A DNA stretch of 64,000 nucleotides from Erythrocercus mccallii. Lineage: Eukaryota; Chordata; Aves; Passeriformes; Dicruridae. Position numbers and translations under genes: made by a program. The stretch spans positions 239,492 to 303,491 of the forward strand of contig VZRG01000761.1 of NCBI GenBank assembly GCA_013397435.1. Reading direction: 5' to 3'. Numbering within the stretch: the first letter of the stretch is position 1; each line of letters begins with the position of its first letter. Below the pieces are notes generated by a model. The model worked only from the letters and a program-made list of their open reading frames with translations, was not told where the DNA came from and did no database searches. Positions 11,001-22,472 of the stretch are shown one piece after another.

Positions 11001-12989
11001 ACACATTATACCAAACAGAAACTTACAGGACCTACAGAAGTGAACACACGCATCTGAAATTGAAATTGTGCCCTAAATAATATCGCCATCACTAGGAGAG
11101 ATATTTACACATTACATGTAAGTCTTGCCTTCACCTTCATCAAATCCACGCTGAAATATGTCCACTTAGCAAAAATCAGCCTGTCTTTCACCTTTTGTTT
11201 CTAAAAATCATTAGGACTTTGACTGAGATTCTCACAATGGTTTTCATTTTGCTGAAGTCTCTTACTCTTGGATTCCTGTGGTTACATTAAAAAAATCCCA
11301 TTGCAGCTATAAAAAAAATACAAATTTACACAGGGACAGTGAAAATGGTTTTTTTTATATATTAATAAAAAATCCACGGTCTTGCAACTTCCTCCTGAAT
11401 ATGTATAGGCAGGGAACAGCTGAGGTGCGAACACTGCCATGTGGCAAGGGAAAAGAACAGAGCTCTCAGCACTATCACACATGGCTCATTTAGACAAAGG
11501 TAAGCTCACGACTATGAAACCAGTCTCACAGCTGAGGTACACAGGAAGATAAAAGACCTTTCTCCCTTAGATTGCAAGGCATGTACAGAAGTCATCTAGA
11601 AAGTTATGAAAATCATTGCCTCCAAATCTGACCAAGCAAACCTGAGAGAAAAATCAACCTAATGCACCCAAAAGCATTTTTAAGCACTTTACTGCATTAC
11701 TACCCTCCCAGTGATTAACACTTGCTGCTTATTTTTCATCTCTCTTTCCTGGTCTTATGATTTTTTGCTATTTGCTAGTCTTTGTTCCTTGCAGATATAT
11801 CTGTGCAGATGGCACAGAAGCAGAAAATTACCTCATCTCTGAGTGTAACTCAGAGGCTGCAGCCACAACCACCCAGATTGGGAGAACAGCCAGAGCACAG
11901 AGAGGTTGGCTGCTGTGACAGAGAAAGAACATCTACAGCTACTCCCAAGAGCATAACAATTAGCAAGTTAGGTTCTCCAAAATGGCTAGAAAGACTCTTT
12001 ATCCTGGGCCAGGTTATTGCTGAGCTAATATCTTGGTTTTATGTCTCCTGCTTGGTGACAGCAAGAGCCAACAGCAGCCACAGAATTCTGATGGAAAAGA
12101 GAAAGGCCAATAGACAGATTGACAGCTCCCATTACCCTACAGCATGGTAACTTTGGTAGCCCCAAAAATAAATTCATTTTTGTCTCCAGTACTGCTGGAA
12201 ACAGAAATAACTAGAGAAACTGAGCTCCACAAGTATTATTTATGGAAACCCAGTGTGATGCAGAGAACAGGTTTCCATTGGCTCTAACTTTAGTCAACAC
12301 CACAGAGTGACTGATCTCCTGTTAGAGGATAAAATAAAAATTCTTCTACCAAAAGCACAGTGTCTGAGAATCTACTTTTCATCAGAACTCTGTACCAAAA
12401 CCTTTTTACTATTAACTTAGGTTAATGTAGGTTGTGTCATACTAAGGTGTAGAGCAAAGTTGTTAGAAGATGGATCTGTCAGAACAGAGGAAATTTATCT
12501 AAGGGCTTTCTAGCATCTGCAACTGATCGAAACCAGAAGTCACAAGAACTAAGAACTGAATAACAGAGCTGAGTTTAAAAATTAACAATAACAACAAATC
12601 AGACTTAGGACAAGTATTCACATTTTGCTCAGAAGTAAACACATTTCCAGTTTAGTGTTGGAAAAAATATTTAATTAATCTATTAAATTAATATTTGCCA
12701 TTTTCCAGTAAACTCAGTCAGCTCTTTATATCAGTCTTTCCTAGACCAGAGTCTCAGGGAAAGCAAAAACTCAGGCAACACGGTCCCAGAGATTGTTTTC
12801 TTGAAACATAGCTTAGTCCTACTGAGCAAAAAAACCTCCAGACTTTCATGGTAGAGAGATGCACATGGCCCTTGAGGCATCATAACCCCCTTAAACATAG
12901 GAACTTACTAAAAAAATAAGCCAAGATAACAGCTATAGGTTATGTGATAAAGGCTGGTCTGCAGACACATAAAACAGCATGGTGGGTTC
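8070..12989. other. Unique non-coding sequence
   Basis: About 5 kb with no gene I can support. An everted repeat TGACC-AAA-GGTCA lies at 9175-9187. An 11-A run lies near 10190. A 122-codon frame at 11782-12150 follows a good splice acceptor (TTTGTTCCTTGCAG ending at 11794) and has a hydrophobic stretch near its C-terminal third. It lacks a convincing donor and matches no family I know. Confidence 0.5.
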
Positions 12990-13530
12990 ACTTATGCATC
13001 TTACAGAATGCAGACATTTGGGGTCACGTAGGACTTAAGGGATGTTTATGAGAGGAGTTAAAAGTGGGGGGAAAGGATGGATCTAGCTGATTTGGAAAGG
13101 GAAATTGAGGGAAAATAGAGGGGGATAAGGTAATAAAAGGGAGCAATCTAAGGTTAACAGTGCTCCATTACACTTCTCTGTGTAATAGTGCTACACTTCT
13201 CTGTCAACACCCTACTCCTGATTGCCGCAATCTATCTTGTTTTCTACCAGATTCCAATTTTTTCTGGGCGAGGGATTCTTGTTTCTGTGTTCATGTGGGT
13301 ATATGGGGGTCTGCAGTGCCAGCAACTGGAAAGACTGGGGTTAATGAACTGAGGTGTCAGCAACTGAAGTGGCACCTTCAGTCACAGGGATTCATGTCTC
13401 TGGGGTGCCAGTCTGGAGAGCTTGAGGGTGTAACAATGGTTCCAAAAGGCATCTCAATACATCCTGAAGTCACCTTTGATTTCACTTGGTTGTCACAAAA
13501 TATTATTTGGACCTACGTACAAGGAGATTA
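12990..13530 (+). mobile_element. ERV-derived segment (LTR end plus leader-like region)
   Basis: A purine-rich block (13060-13140) leads to an ATAAAA signal and a duplicated TACACTTCTCTGT element. A pyrimidine-rich stretch follows, then a leader-like region with the recurring motif GTGCCAGCAACTGG at about 13316, GTGTCAGCAACTGA at about 13352 and a degenerate copy near 13406. I recall similar GTGCCAGCAACTGG repeats in LTR or leader sequence of avian ERVs. Boundaries are approximate, no target duplication was found, and no gag, pol or env sequence is visible. The family assignment is from memory. Confidence 0.4.
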
Positions 13531-14456
13531 AAGGGAGTTGTACACTTTCACTTGTGTTTTGTTTCATTAGAGGCTTCAATTATTTGATTATTTTAAGGGA
13601 AAATGAGGATTCAAGTATCAAAGGCAGTTTTCATGTCACAGTCTTTCCCCTTATAAATCTTATGAACATGCAATCAGAAGTTATTAGATGTTCAAGTTGT
13701 CTTTTTGGGAATGATAAAATACATAGCCACACACAGCTTTTAAAATTTGACCCTTTATGTGAAAAAGTAAAGCTAATTAAGATTATGAAATATTCAAATC
13801 CAGTATGAAATGCTCAAACCCACCTATCTTTGCCATGATAGAACAGAAACCAATTAACATGCCTATAAGGAGAATCTATCAAATTGGTTTCTCACTGTTA
13901 TGAAAAAATAACCAAAATGTAATATTTTATTCACATAAAACAATTTTTGTTTTCCATATGGATGAGGGGGAAGCCATACATGTTATCCAATCTAAGTAAT
14001 TTTTTATTATTATTGTTATTTTTCGTTTGGCAGTTGAACCTAAAAATCAATTACTTGTACACTCCTGGATGACAGCTGAAAAAGCTGCTTCTAATCTTGT
14101 GTCAGTAAAGGCTGTTGCCATGAGCAGCAAGATCCTCTGACTGACATGTAACCAGTGGCTTTCAGAATAATTTGACAGCTATTTTTCCTTAAGTTTTTTT
14201 CCCCACTAAGTTTTCTGTTTTGTTTTTCTAACAGGGAACTCTCTTATTATCATTTACACACAGCAATTCCTCTCTCCAATACATTAGGTGAAAATCTACT
14301 TGTTTAATTAAGCTTTAGGCTGGAAGCCTTCTGTTCTTTCACTTTAATAGACTGAGAAAGTGAAGCACAGTCTCTGCAGGTTTTGCCTTATGTATCATCA
14401 GGTTGTTGACTTTTTAACCAGATTATTAGATAGATACAAGGCCTGGCTGACTTGAG
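13531..14456. other. Unique non-coding sequence
   Basis: AT-rich sequence with short T and A runs. No gene, repeat family or regulatory motif stood out. Confidence 0.55.
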
Positions 14457-14926
14457 TCACAGAATCACAGAGTATGCTGAGTTGGAAGAGTCACACCATG
14501 GACTTGAGAGCATTGTCCAAATGATTCTTGAGCTCTGTCAGCTTTGGTGCTGTGACCACTTCCCTCGGGAGCTGTTCCATGCCCAACCACCCTCTAGGTG
14601 AAGAACCTTTTCCTACTACCAAACCTAAACCTCCCCAACACAGCTTCAGGCCATTCCCTCAGGTCCTGTCATTGGTCACCACAGAGAAGAGATCAGTCTG
14701 CCCCTCCTCTTCCCCTCGCCAGGAAGGTGTAATTGCAGTGAGGTCTGCCCTCAGTCTCCTCCAGTCTGAACAGACCAAGTGACCTCAGCCACTCCTCACG
14801 AAGCCTCCCCTCAATACCCTTCACCATCCTTGTTGTCCTCCTCTGGACACTCTCTAACAGCTCAATGTCTTTTATATTGTGGCACCCAAAACTGTGAGGC
14901 CACCACAGTGCAGAGAGGAGCAATAA
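14457..14926 (-). mobile_element. CR1 LINE fragment, 3' part
   Basis: On the minus strand the copy ends at about 14457 with the CR1 tail (seen on the plus strand as CAGAATCACAGAG...GAGTTGGAAGAG). It extends back about 470 bp into the end of ORF2. The segment shows the typical plus-strand reading CCCTCAGTCTCCTCCAGTC and CCTCCTCTGGACACTCTC. It is 5'-truncated at about 14926. Confidence 0.9.
14693..14923 (-). pseudogene. CR1 ORF2 C-terminal remnant
   Basis: Translation of the minus strand gives 76 codons typical of the region after the CR1 reverse transcriptase: residues 20-36 read DIELLESVQRRTTRMVK, then REEWLRSLGLFRLEE near residues 43-57. In intact CR1 this is the C-terminal end of the endonuclease/reverse transcriptase protein. 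Here there is no reverse transcriptase core upstream, so the piece is a dead remnant. Confidence 0.85.
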
Positions 14927-16740
14927 GCCACAACCAGCCTGCTTCTAGAGAGTATAGATAACAACATTATTCTCAGAAGGAAGGAGACCATTTACCCTGG
15001 ACTAATCTAGTAGAAGATAAGTAGACTTTTTTTTCTACTTCTAATTAATAAAGAAATGAAGCAACTTTTTCTAAATTCCTAAATTATGCATAAAACATGC
15101 CATTTTCTCTGTGTCTTTTTTACAGCAGTTACCCTCACTGAACGGTGCTCCGAACACACATGGGAAGGGATGCTGCTGCAGGACACAGCACGATGCCAGC
15201 TACCGAACACAGTGTAACAGCAAGAGAGAAAGATGGTGATCTTGAAGTGACCAGGTGTGGCCACTTTGCACGCTTCTGTTTTGTATGACACATCTCACAC
15301 ACCACCACCTTTCTGTGTAGATGACAGAGCTACAGTGAAGTTCTAGGAGTAGTTGAAGTAGTGACATAAAAAAAATTAAAGCAAAGTGGCAAGAATATTG
15401 CTGGGGAGAGGTTGGGGGGATTCTCGTGTAGTTTTTATTTGGTTTGTTCTCTTAAAGTTAAGACTCTTTTTATCTATCTTGAATTATTTATAAAAGTGCA
15501 GGGCACTTGCAATTTACCACCTATACTGAAAATTTGCTAGACTTTTAAAAGTAACAAGTAACAGTCATGCAGTAGCCATAGGAATAGAATGATAAATGTA
15601 CCAAAATATATCAACAAGACACAGAGAAACATAATTATCATTATTACATGGCCTCTGAATACCAACAAGATCTTATTAAATCACGAACAACCGCGAGCCC
15701 CAGGGCTGCCAGATGGAATCAATGCCAGAGCTCCCCTGTACTCTCTCTTTTTCCCTTATTGTACACCAATACTTGCACTTCAAGATTTCATTGTGCCAGA
15801 CCTTCATATGTGCCAGACATAGCAAGAGACAGTCTCTGCTTCAGCTATCACAACCATAAGAGAGCAAATGAGCCAAGAATGTTCCAGTAAGGGAGGGAAG
15901 GCAGAGGCTAAGACAGGACTGTAGCACAGCTCCTCCTCGTTAGCACTGCCCAGCAGCATCGTGATGCTGATGCAGTTGCACTGCTCTCCCCACAGCCTCT
16001 TCTTCTACTCACGGTCCAGGGAGCAGCGACACATGACTGGAAACAAGAGCAGGCAAAACTATTTTTTTGTTTTGTTTGAGGATCAAACTTCAGGAGCTTG
16101 ACTGACATGTGAACTAGTTTTCTTTACAAAAAGCAAAGATTCAGAAGAAACCCACCCCCTAAGTACTTTACAACTTAGAGACAAAATACTCAGTCTTGAA
16201 AGAAATAAAGCAAAGTGAAAGAAAATTTGTTGTATCCCTTCATAATCTGCATTCTGTTCTCTTTTCAGCAGTATTCTCTCCTTAATTCAAACTCTTTGCA
16301 ACATTTTACCAATGCAGATGTAAAACCAGTGCAATTATTATGAGCATATTTTCATTCAGTACATTGCACATTGTAAGTGTTCTTCTATCACCCACAATAA
16401 ATACCATTTTGAGTGAGCAGACATGTAAAGAATTTTCATTGAGATTTAGGCTATAACAAAACAAAATTATATTCAACAAATCATAAGAGACAAGATAGTC
16501 AAACACAGATAAGACAGCCCATGGCAGACCAGTCAACATTGATTAGTTTGCCAAATATATTTGCAATAGATGGCAAAACAGAGAGCAAAAATAAGTTGTC
16601 TTAGTTGAAGCACTTTATGCTTTTCCATAATCTAAAAATTTAGGCAATGTAGGAGCAGTATGTTAGTATGCCATACATGCTTGCATCCCAGCACACAGAG
16701 TACAAATCTGGTGGGTTGTAGATACGCTGTTAGAGACCAA

Positions 16741-16760
16741 ATCCCTTAAAATCCCTTAAA
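16741..16760. repeat. Tandem pair of ATCCCTTAAA
   Basis: Two exact adjacent copies of a 10-base unit. Probably a replication slippage product. Confidence 0.8.
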
Positions 16761-17761
16761 AACACAGCCCAGCACAAGAGATCACAGAAATGTAAAGTAC
16801 CACTTCTGCAACACCACAGCACAGGAAACCTTGGTCTGTATCTGTAAGGAAAAGTGACCAAAGAACATCTGTGAGACCAACAGCCAAAGGCTGCTGCAAG
16901 AGCCTGCTGCAAAGCAATTACCTCCCTCCCTTATTGTAAGGGAAGAGATGAAGCCCTGGGAAGCAGCAGGATGCCCATTTGCAATCAGCTCCTCAGTTCT
17001 CTGCCCTCATTTCTCATGTTCTTGTGCAGTGCTTCACCAAATGAGCCTTTGGGTACTCAGCTTGCAGGATATGGAAATTGACCATCTCAGCTCTAATCTT
17101 CTATCTAGGCCATTTTCAGAAATCTGAATTTGCACTGATAGGGAACAGTAAATAAATATTTGGTGGTAATTAAGAAAGAACCTTCCATTTCTCTCCATTC
17201 AAAACATTCCCAAGTATTTTTACAGTAATAAAAAAAAAGGCAAAAAGGCAATCAAAGATAACAGAACAGCTTCCATCCAAAGAATTCACAGCTAGAATAG
17301 GACTCTTCAGGCATGGCAAAGGTGATAGGGGAATGGAGGGAAACAAGAGGAGGCTTGGAGAAAGCAAAGAAGTTAAATAAGGAAAAAAGGTTGTTCATAA
17401 TCTCTCCCAAGAAAGAAACTAGGGAACATTGTCAAAATCCAGAGATGCTCGAATCAAAAGGAAATAAGAGGAGTTGGTTCTACAGCTATGCATAACACTT
17501 CCTTGAAACTCCCCATCACCTTGTCCTTGCATCTCATGCAGCAGCATCACCAGCCGTCAGGGTGCCCCACAGATTTATTTTTGCTATGACTCCCTGCTCA
17601 CAGGGCCTTCACAAAACCAGCAGAGGTCAGGTCAGCCAGTAGCTGGGGCCGAGAGATGGGTTTTCACATAATTGACATTGTTGGACAAATGGCCGGTGTC
17701 AGAAAAGCAATGTCTTGTGTAGGCGGGTAAAGACAGAGACAGTCTCACCTCCCTGCCAAGA

Positions 17762-17782
17762 TTAATCAGATCTGCTGATTAA
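17762..17782. promoter_or_regulatory. Candidate homeodomain-type inverted repeat
   Basis: The bases read TTAATCAG-ATCTG-CTGATTAA: two perfect 8-base arms around a 5-base spacer. TTAATC/GATTAA is the core preferred by bicoid/OTX-type and some other homeodomain factors, and the inverted layout would suit a dimer. It sits in a less AT-rich block (about 17640-17800). Function is inferred from motif only. Confidence 0.3.
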
Positions 17783-19908
17783 AGAACACCTTTTTCATAG
17801 AGAGAGCTCATTTTACACTTTACCTGAAAACACATATGCTCCACTGGCCACAGTATGCTTCTGCATGTAGACAGACTAGCAGCAGATATACTGTAGAATG
17901 ACTGGCCATATTTCACTCCAACAGTCTTTTCAGTTTGGCCAGAGGACAGACATCTCCTTGGTCATTCCTGTTGCTGAAGATTTTCCTCTAACAATGTCTA
18001 TGATGGTTGAAAAATGCATGCTTTTTATATTTTTTTCTTCCAGACACACAGACAAGATTTTTTATTCCATTTTCTCTCATTATTTATAAACACACTAATT
18101 CCTCTCTGCATTGTTTTTTGTACTCAAAAAAGCATTCTCAGTCCTTTGGAATGGAGCAGCATCTGTGAAACTAAGTCAAGTTCTGTTTACTTCCTCTCAT
18201 GGGTCATTAATGAAAGCTGAGAACACCTTATCCCTCAGCAGTCTCTCTCCTCCCTTCATCACACATTGGTCTTTGTAATTTATAGTCCTCCTAACAGGCT
18301 TCACCAAATCTCAGTCCAAATTTATTGAAATTCATTTTCATAGTAGCATTTGGGAGAAGACAAAAACAAAGGCTTCAGTCACCTCTAATCATGTGACAAC
18401 ATAGGTGGCCCTTTTGCCAAACAGGTACAACATAGAGGATTAGGATTATTTTGGATAACTTTTTCTCACCTGATGTCATATTCCTTTAAAACAAGGAAAA
18501 CATGCATACATATGAGGGACCATACTCATCATACAGTTACAGTTCTCTTATACTTGTATTTATTTTTGGTGGGGGTTGAGTCCATTCTATTTATTTGTGG
18601 CAGCCCTTCAGTGGATGGGAGGGATTAGAATACAGATTCATAAGGAGAAAGAGAGATACTAATACATTTAAGTATATCAGTAGTCTTTCATTCATATATT
18701 AGTAGTGCCTTTATTCAAAGGCTACTACTAAAGTATTCTGAAATGTTTTGCACCTCTCTGTGAAATTCCAAGTGATATCTGGGCAAAGCCTAGGCTGATA
18801 AGCTTGACATTGATTTAAATGTAGTTGAAACTGGTATGAAAAAGCAAGATAAAAAATACAGTCATGTTGCTGATATTTTTTTATAACCATTGAGGACTCC
18901 AGAATATTTGATTTAGCTTTACATGGAAATACAGAAGAATAAGTACCTTTGCAACTCATAAGCCAGAAACTACTGCAGCAGTAATGCACAGGAAAAGAAA
19001 ATCAAGTGGTAAATGTTCAACGACACTGTGTCATTTCCCTCCCTTGCAAGTAAGATTCATGCAGTACTGAAACTGGAGGGCTTGTTAATAACAATGCGTC
19101 TGTTACATAGATGAATTTGATCTCAGAATAAGATGATTCCTTTGAATGGTAGAGATTGTTAAACAAACCAAATGCATGATAAAATATGTTGGTTGTAAGA
19201 TAGGGAAAGAATATGAAATCCTAGAATACAGTGCCATGGAGTGAATGATTAAGGACCACAAGACAGAAAGGGAACAAAACCTCCCCATTGTTATGGCAGA
19301 CAGATAAGTCAACTGCCAGGTATTCAAGGAGATACAAGGAGGACTGAGAAAGTGGCCAGAGGATTACCTGAAATGCTCTGTGTAGTCCCAGTGTCCTTAC
19401 TTAAGCAGAAGGGAATACAAGGGGTATACTGTACCAGCAGAGTTCTAGGAAAAAACCCACATAAATAAGCTAAGGTCTGGAAAAAACAGAAAGGAAGTAA
19501 GAAACAGTCTCTCCTGTCTGCACAAAGAGATCACTGATAAGGGAAATCCTCACTGGAGAAACAAAGCTATGGAAACTGAAAGCGGAAAATTCCAGCTAAG
19601 AAATGAAAGAACACAATTTAATTTTTGATCATTTAGTACTTCAATAATTAATCCAAGACTCACAGGACACTTCTGAAGTTGCATTTTTGCTCCAAACAGA
19701 AAGTACAAACATGATAAAGGGCCCCATAAGGAGACATAAACCCCTTGACCTCACAAAAGAATTGTAGAACTTTTTGGAATCCATTTTCTATAGAATCAGG
19801 TTTCAAAAAGGAACTACTTCACCACTTATAAGCTTTAAACTAAGACAATGCACTGGTTTCATTTATTTTAATTCATTTCATTTAAGTGTAACCCATCCCT
19901 GCTGGCAG

Positions 19909-19980
19909 CTTTGCACAACAGAACTGTCGCCATAGCAATCTATCACGTCATTTGAAACTGAGAAGTCTATGCTAAGTTGG
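19909..19980 (+). promoter_or_regulatory. Candidate RFX X-box / CRE cluster with S-X-Y-like order
   Basis: GTCGCCATAGCAAT at 19926-19939 fits the RFX X-box consensus at nearly every position. Seven bases after its AGCAA core comes CGTCA (19946-19950), a CRE half-site. CTTTGCA (19909-19915) lies upstream and GTTGG (19976-19980) downstream. MHC class II promoters use the order S/W box, X1 (RFX), X2 (CREB), Y (inverted CCAAT). The Y-like element here is imperfect and no gene is visible nearby, so a plain RFX/CREB enhancer is the simpler reading. Confidence 0.3.
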
Positions 19981-22382
19981 CACTCCAGTGAAAGCTACAT
20001 CGAGAGCACTGAAGGCTCTCCAAGTCTGATGCTGAAAGGAATCTACTATGGAAGAGAAAGTTCCATACATCACTACTGAAGCCAAATCATCAAGATCAAT
20101 GGCAAAAAAATAATACAGATGATCTCACATTTTATTGTGCTCAGTTGTAGCTGCAGCAACCCAATCCTGAAAAGCTTAGTGGGGATCTCATCAATGATGA
20201 AAAAGTGAAGTCTCTGAAGGCTTCGGAGTCATTCTACACTATGATAAAAACCAGAGAATAAAATTTGTTTTGAAGCTTCCCAAGCTTCTCAAAAGTTTAC
20301 TTTTTCCTTTTGCCTCAAGCGAACACAATAAAACACATCAGCTTCATACTCCAAATGCACCCCATGCTGGTGCATACCTCACTGCAGTTTCAAAGCCTCA
20401 GTTACCCTGCCTGTCCTGGCTTCTCCTCGCTCCTCGCCTAGGCAGAGAACCTCAAGTATCTGCTACCACAGGTGCCAAAGAAAACATCTGATGAAAGATT
20501 ACTCCTTTAAAGAAGGGAAATAAATATCTAAAAAATTCTGCTGCCCTTCTAGATTTACTTCAGTGACTGATTTCAATGTATCAAGCAAAATCCATGCTTA
20601 ATTTGCCTCATACAGACTGTTTTCATGTGTGAAGAATTCTAGCTGTGAATAACCAAGCTAAAGTAATCCTGTGTCAAAGATTCCCACTGGAGCTGTACAT
20701 GGTGGGAAAAAGTAACACAGGCATTTTGAACATGACTCTGTGAAAAGATCAGAACTCAAAGAAATGTCAGACTAGAATTTCTCAAAAGAGAACCACTTGG
20801 CATTTGCTCTTGTTACAAGCTATCCCAAACTTCCCTAGTTGATCAGCTTCCCCCCTGAGAAGGGAATATTCAAACAATCTGCAAAAACATGACAACTACC
20901 AAAAAGATTGATCAGTGTTATCTCGACTGTGTTCCAATACCAAATGTTCACTTTGAGTGTTTTATTTTCACCTCTGTTACATTACACATTAATGTCTCAT
21001 AGTGAAAAATACAATGAGCAAATGATGCCATGCTGCCAATTTTTATTTTGCATTCCCATTTGTGAACACTGTTTCTGACATTTTGTCTTCCTAACCCAAG
21101 TGAAAACAAATTCCCTAACTAGGAAAATGCAAATTCAATTGTCAAATTTTTTTTTGTCAAATTAAGGAAAAAACAGGAACATGCATTTCTTAAGTATTCT
21201 CATGCAAATGTGAACTGCAAGACTGATTTTCTGGCTCAGTTAAAGACTCCAAACAACACTGAATACTGATTATATGCTGAGGCCAGAAAGAAAGAATGGG
21301 TTTAGCTACTTTACTAATAGCCATCTAATCTCTTTTGGAAAAGGTGCAGTAAAATCTTGAAAATTCTTCACTTAAAGATGAGATGTCAGACTCACAGAAA
21401 ATTCAGACATGTTCCTTATATACTGGGTATACCTCAGAATGGGCTGCCTCCTTATTTAATTTTTTTGAGCATTTCAAGAAATTGGGGTCTAATTCCTGCA
21501 GAGCTCCCTTCAGTAATTTTGAAAATGTCAAGCAGATTGTAAGGTTCTGAAGCAGAAAGTCTACGTGGTAGGTAGTTATATAGAACAGGGTCTATTACAT
21601 GAGACTGTTCACAGTCATGTGATAAATCCTGAAAAAACAATAGCAAATGGAAGCCCAAACTTGTATTCAGCTAACTTAACACTTTTTCTCACAGTGGATG
21701 CTAATCGAGCTTTTGCATATTTGCATTTGCCAGCATTTTGAAAAACAAAATTCCTGGTTCCCAAGGTTGCAACTGAACTCACCAGCAAGGAGATGGACAT
21801 AAGCGCCATGGAAAGGCCTACCACTCTAACAGAAGCTTTCTAGGATGAAGACAGCAAAACCAGGGCATTTGCTTCAAAGGCAGGTAAAGTGGGCTTTGCG
21901 AGAGCTTTCAAAAAGCAGCGCTCAGAAATCAGAAAAGGAGCACAGCATTTCCCTGCACAGCTCAAACCCAGCCAACATCTTCCCATTCAGCCTAGACAAA
22001 CTCTGTCCAGCCACTGCTGCTTTGACTCTGGACGTACCAATCTAAGCAGCGCAATCACAGATCTCCCCTGCTGCAGCAACAGCAAGGTGCTAGTGCGAAG
22101 CGTGATGAGCCTTCCTAAGAGGATCAGCAATGCTAGTGAATAACTAATTTTTTTGTTATCTCCTGCTTTATTTTGTACATTTCTTAGATGGAAAAGGACA
22201 TGCTCTCTAGTGAAGGAGCAGCCCAGAAAGGCAGTGGCAACACCTCAGCAGCAAAAGCCTGCAGCTCAACCCCTGACAGCAGATGCCACAACAGGCTTAG
22301 AATCATGATTAGAAATGCCCTCTACCAGTGCAGCAACCAAGACTGGCTATGAAAGTATCCCTTTCCAGCTTCTGTATACTGG

Positions 22383-22472
22383 GAGGTTGGTTAGGGTTGT
22401 CCTGTCCAGGTCCAGGAGCTGGACTCAATTCTTGTGGGCTCCTTCCCACTCAGGATATTCTATGATTCTGTG
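22383..22472 (+). mobile_element. CR1 LINE, 3' tail fragment
   Basis: Sense-strand CR1 end: GTCCAGGAGCTGGACTC, a GTGGGCTCCTTCCCACTCAGGAT block, then the tail ATTCTATGATTCTGTG. About 90 bp remains, so it is strongly 5'-truncated. Confidence 0.85.

Larger units (their letters stand above)
14927..22382. other. Unique non-coding sequence with possible regulatory islands
   Basis: About 7.5 kb without a supportable gene. Items inside are a small perfect stem (CAGCATC-GT-GATGCTG, 15954-15969), a tandem ATCCCTTAAA pair (16741-16760), a homeodomain-type inverted repeat at 17762-17782 in a compositionally distinct block, and an RFX/CRE cluster at 19909-19980. Open frames are short and scattered. Confidence 0.5.
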
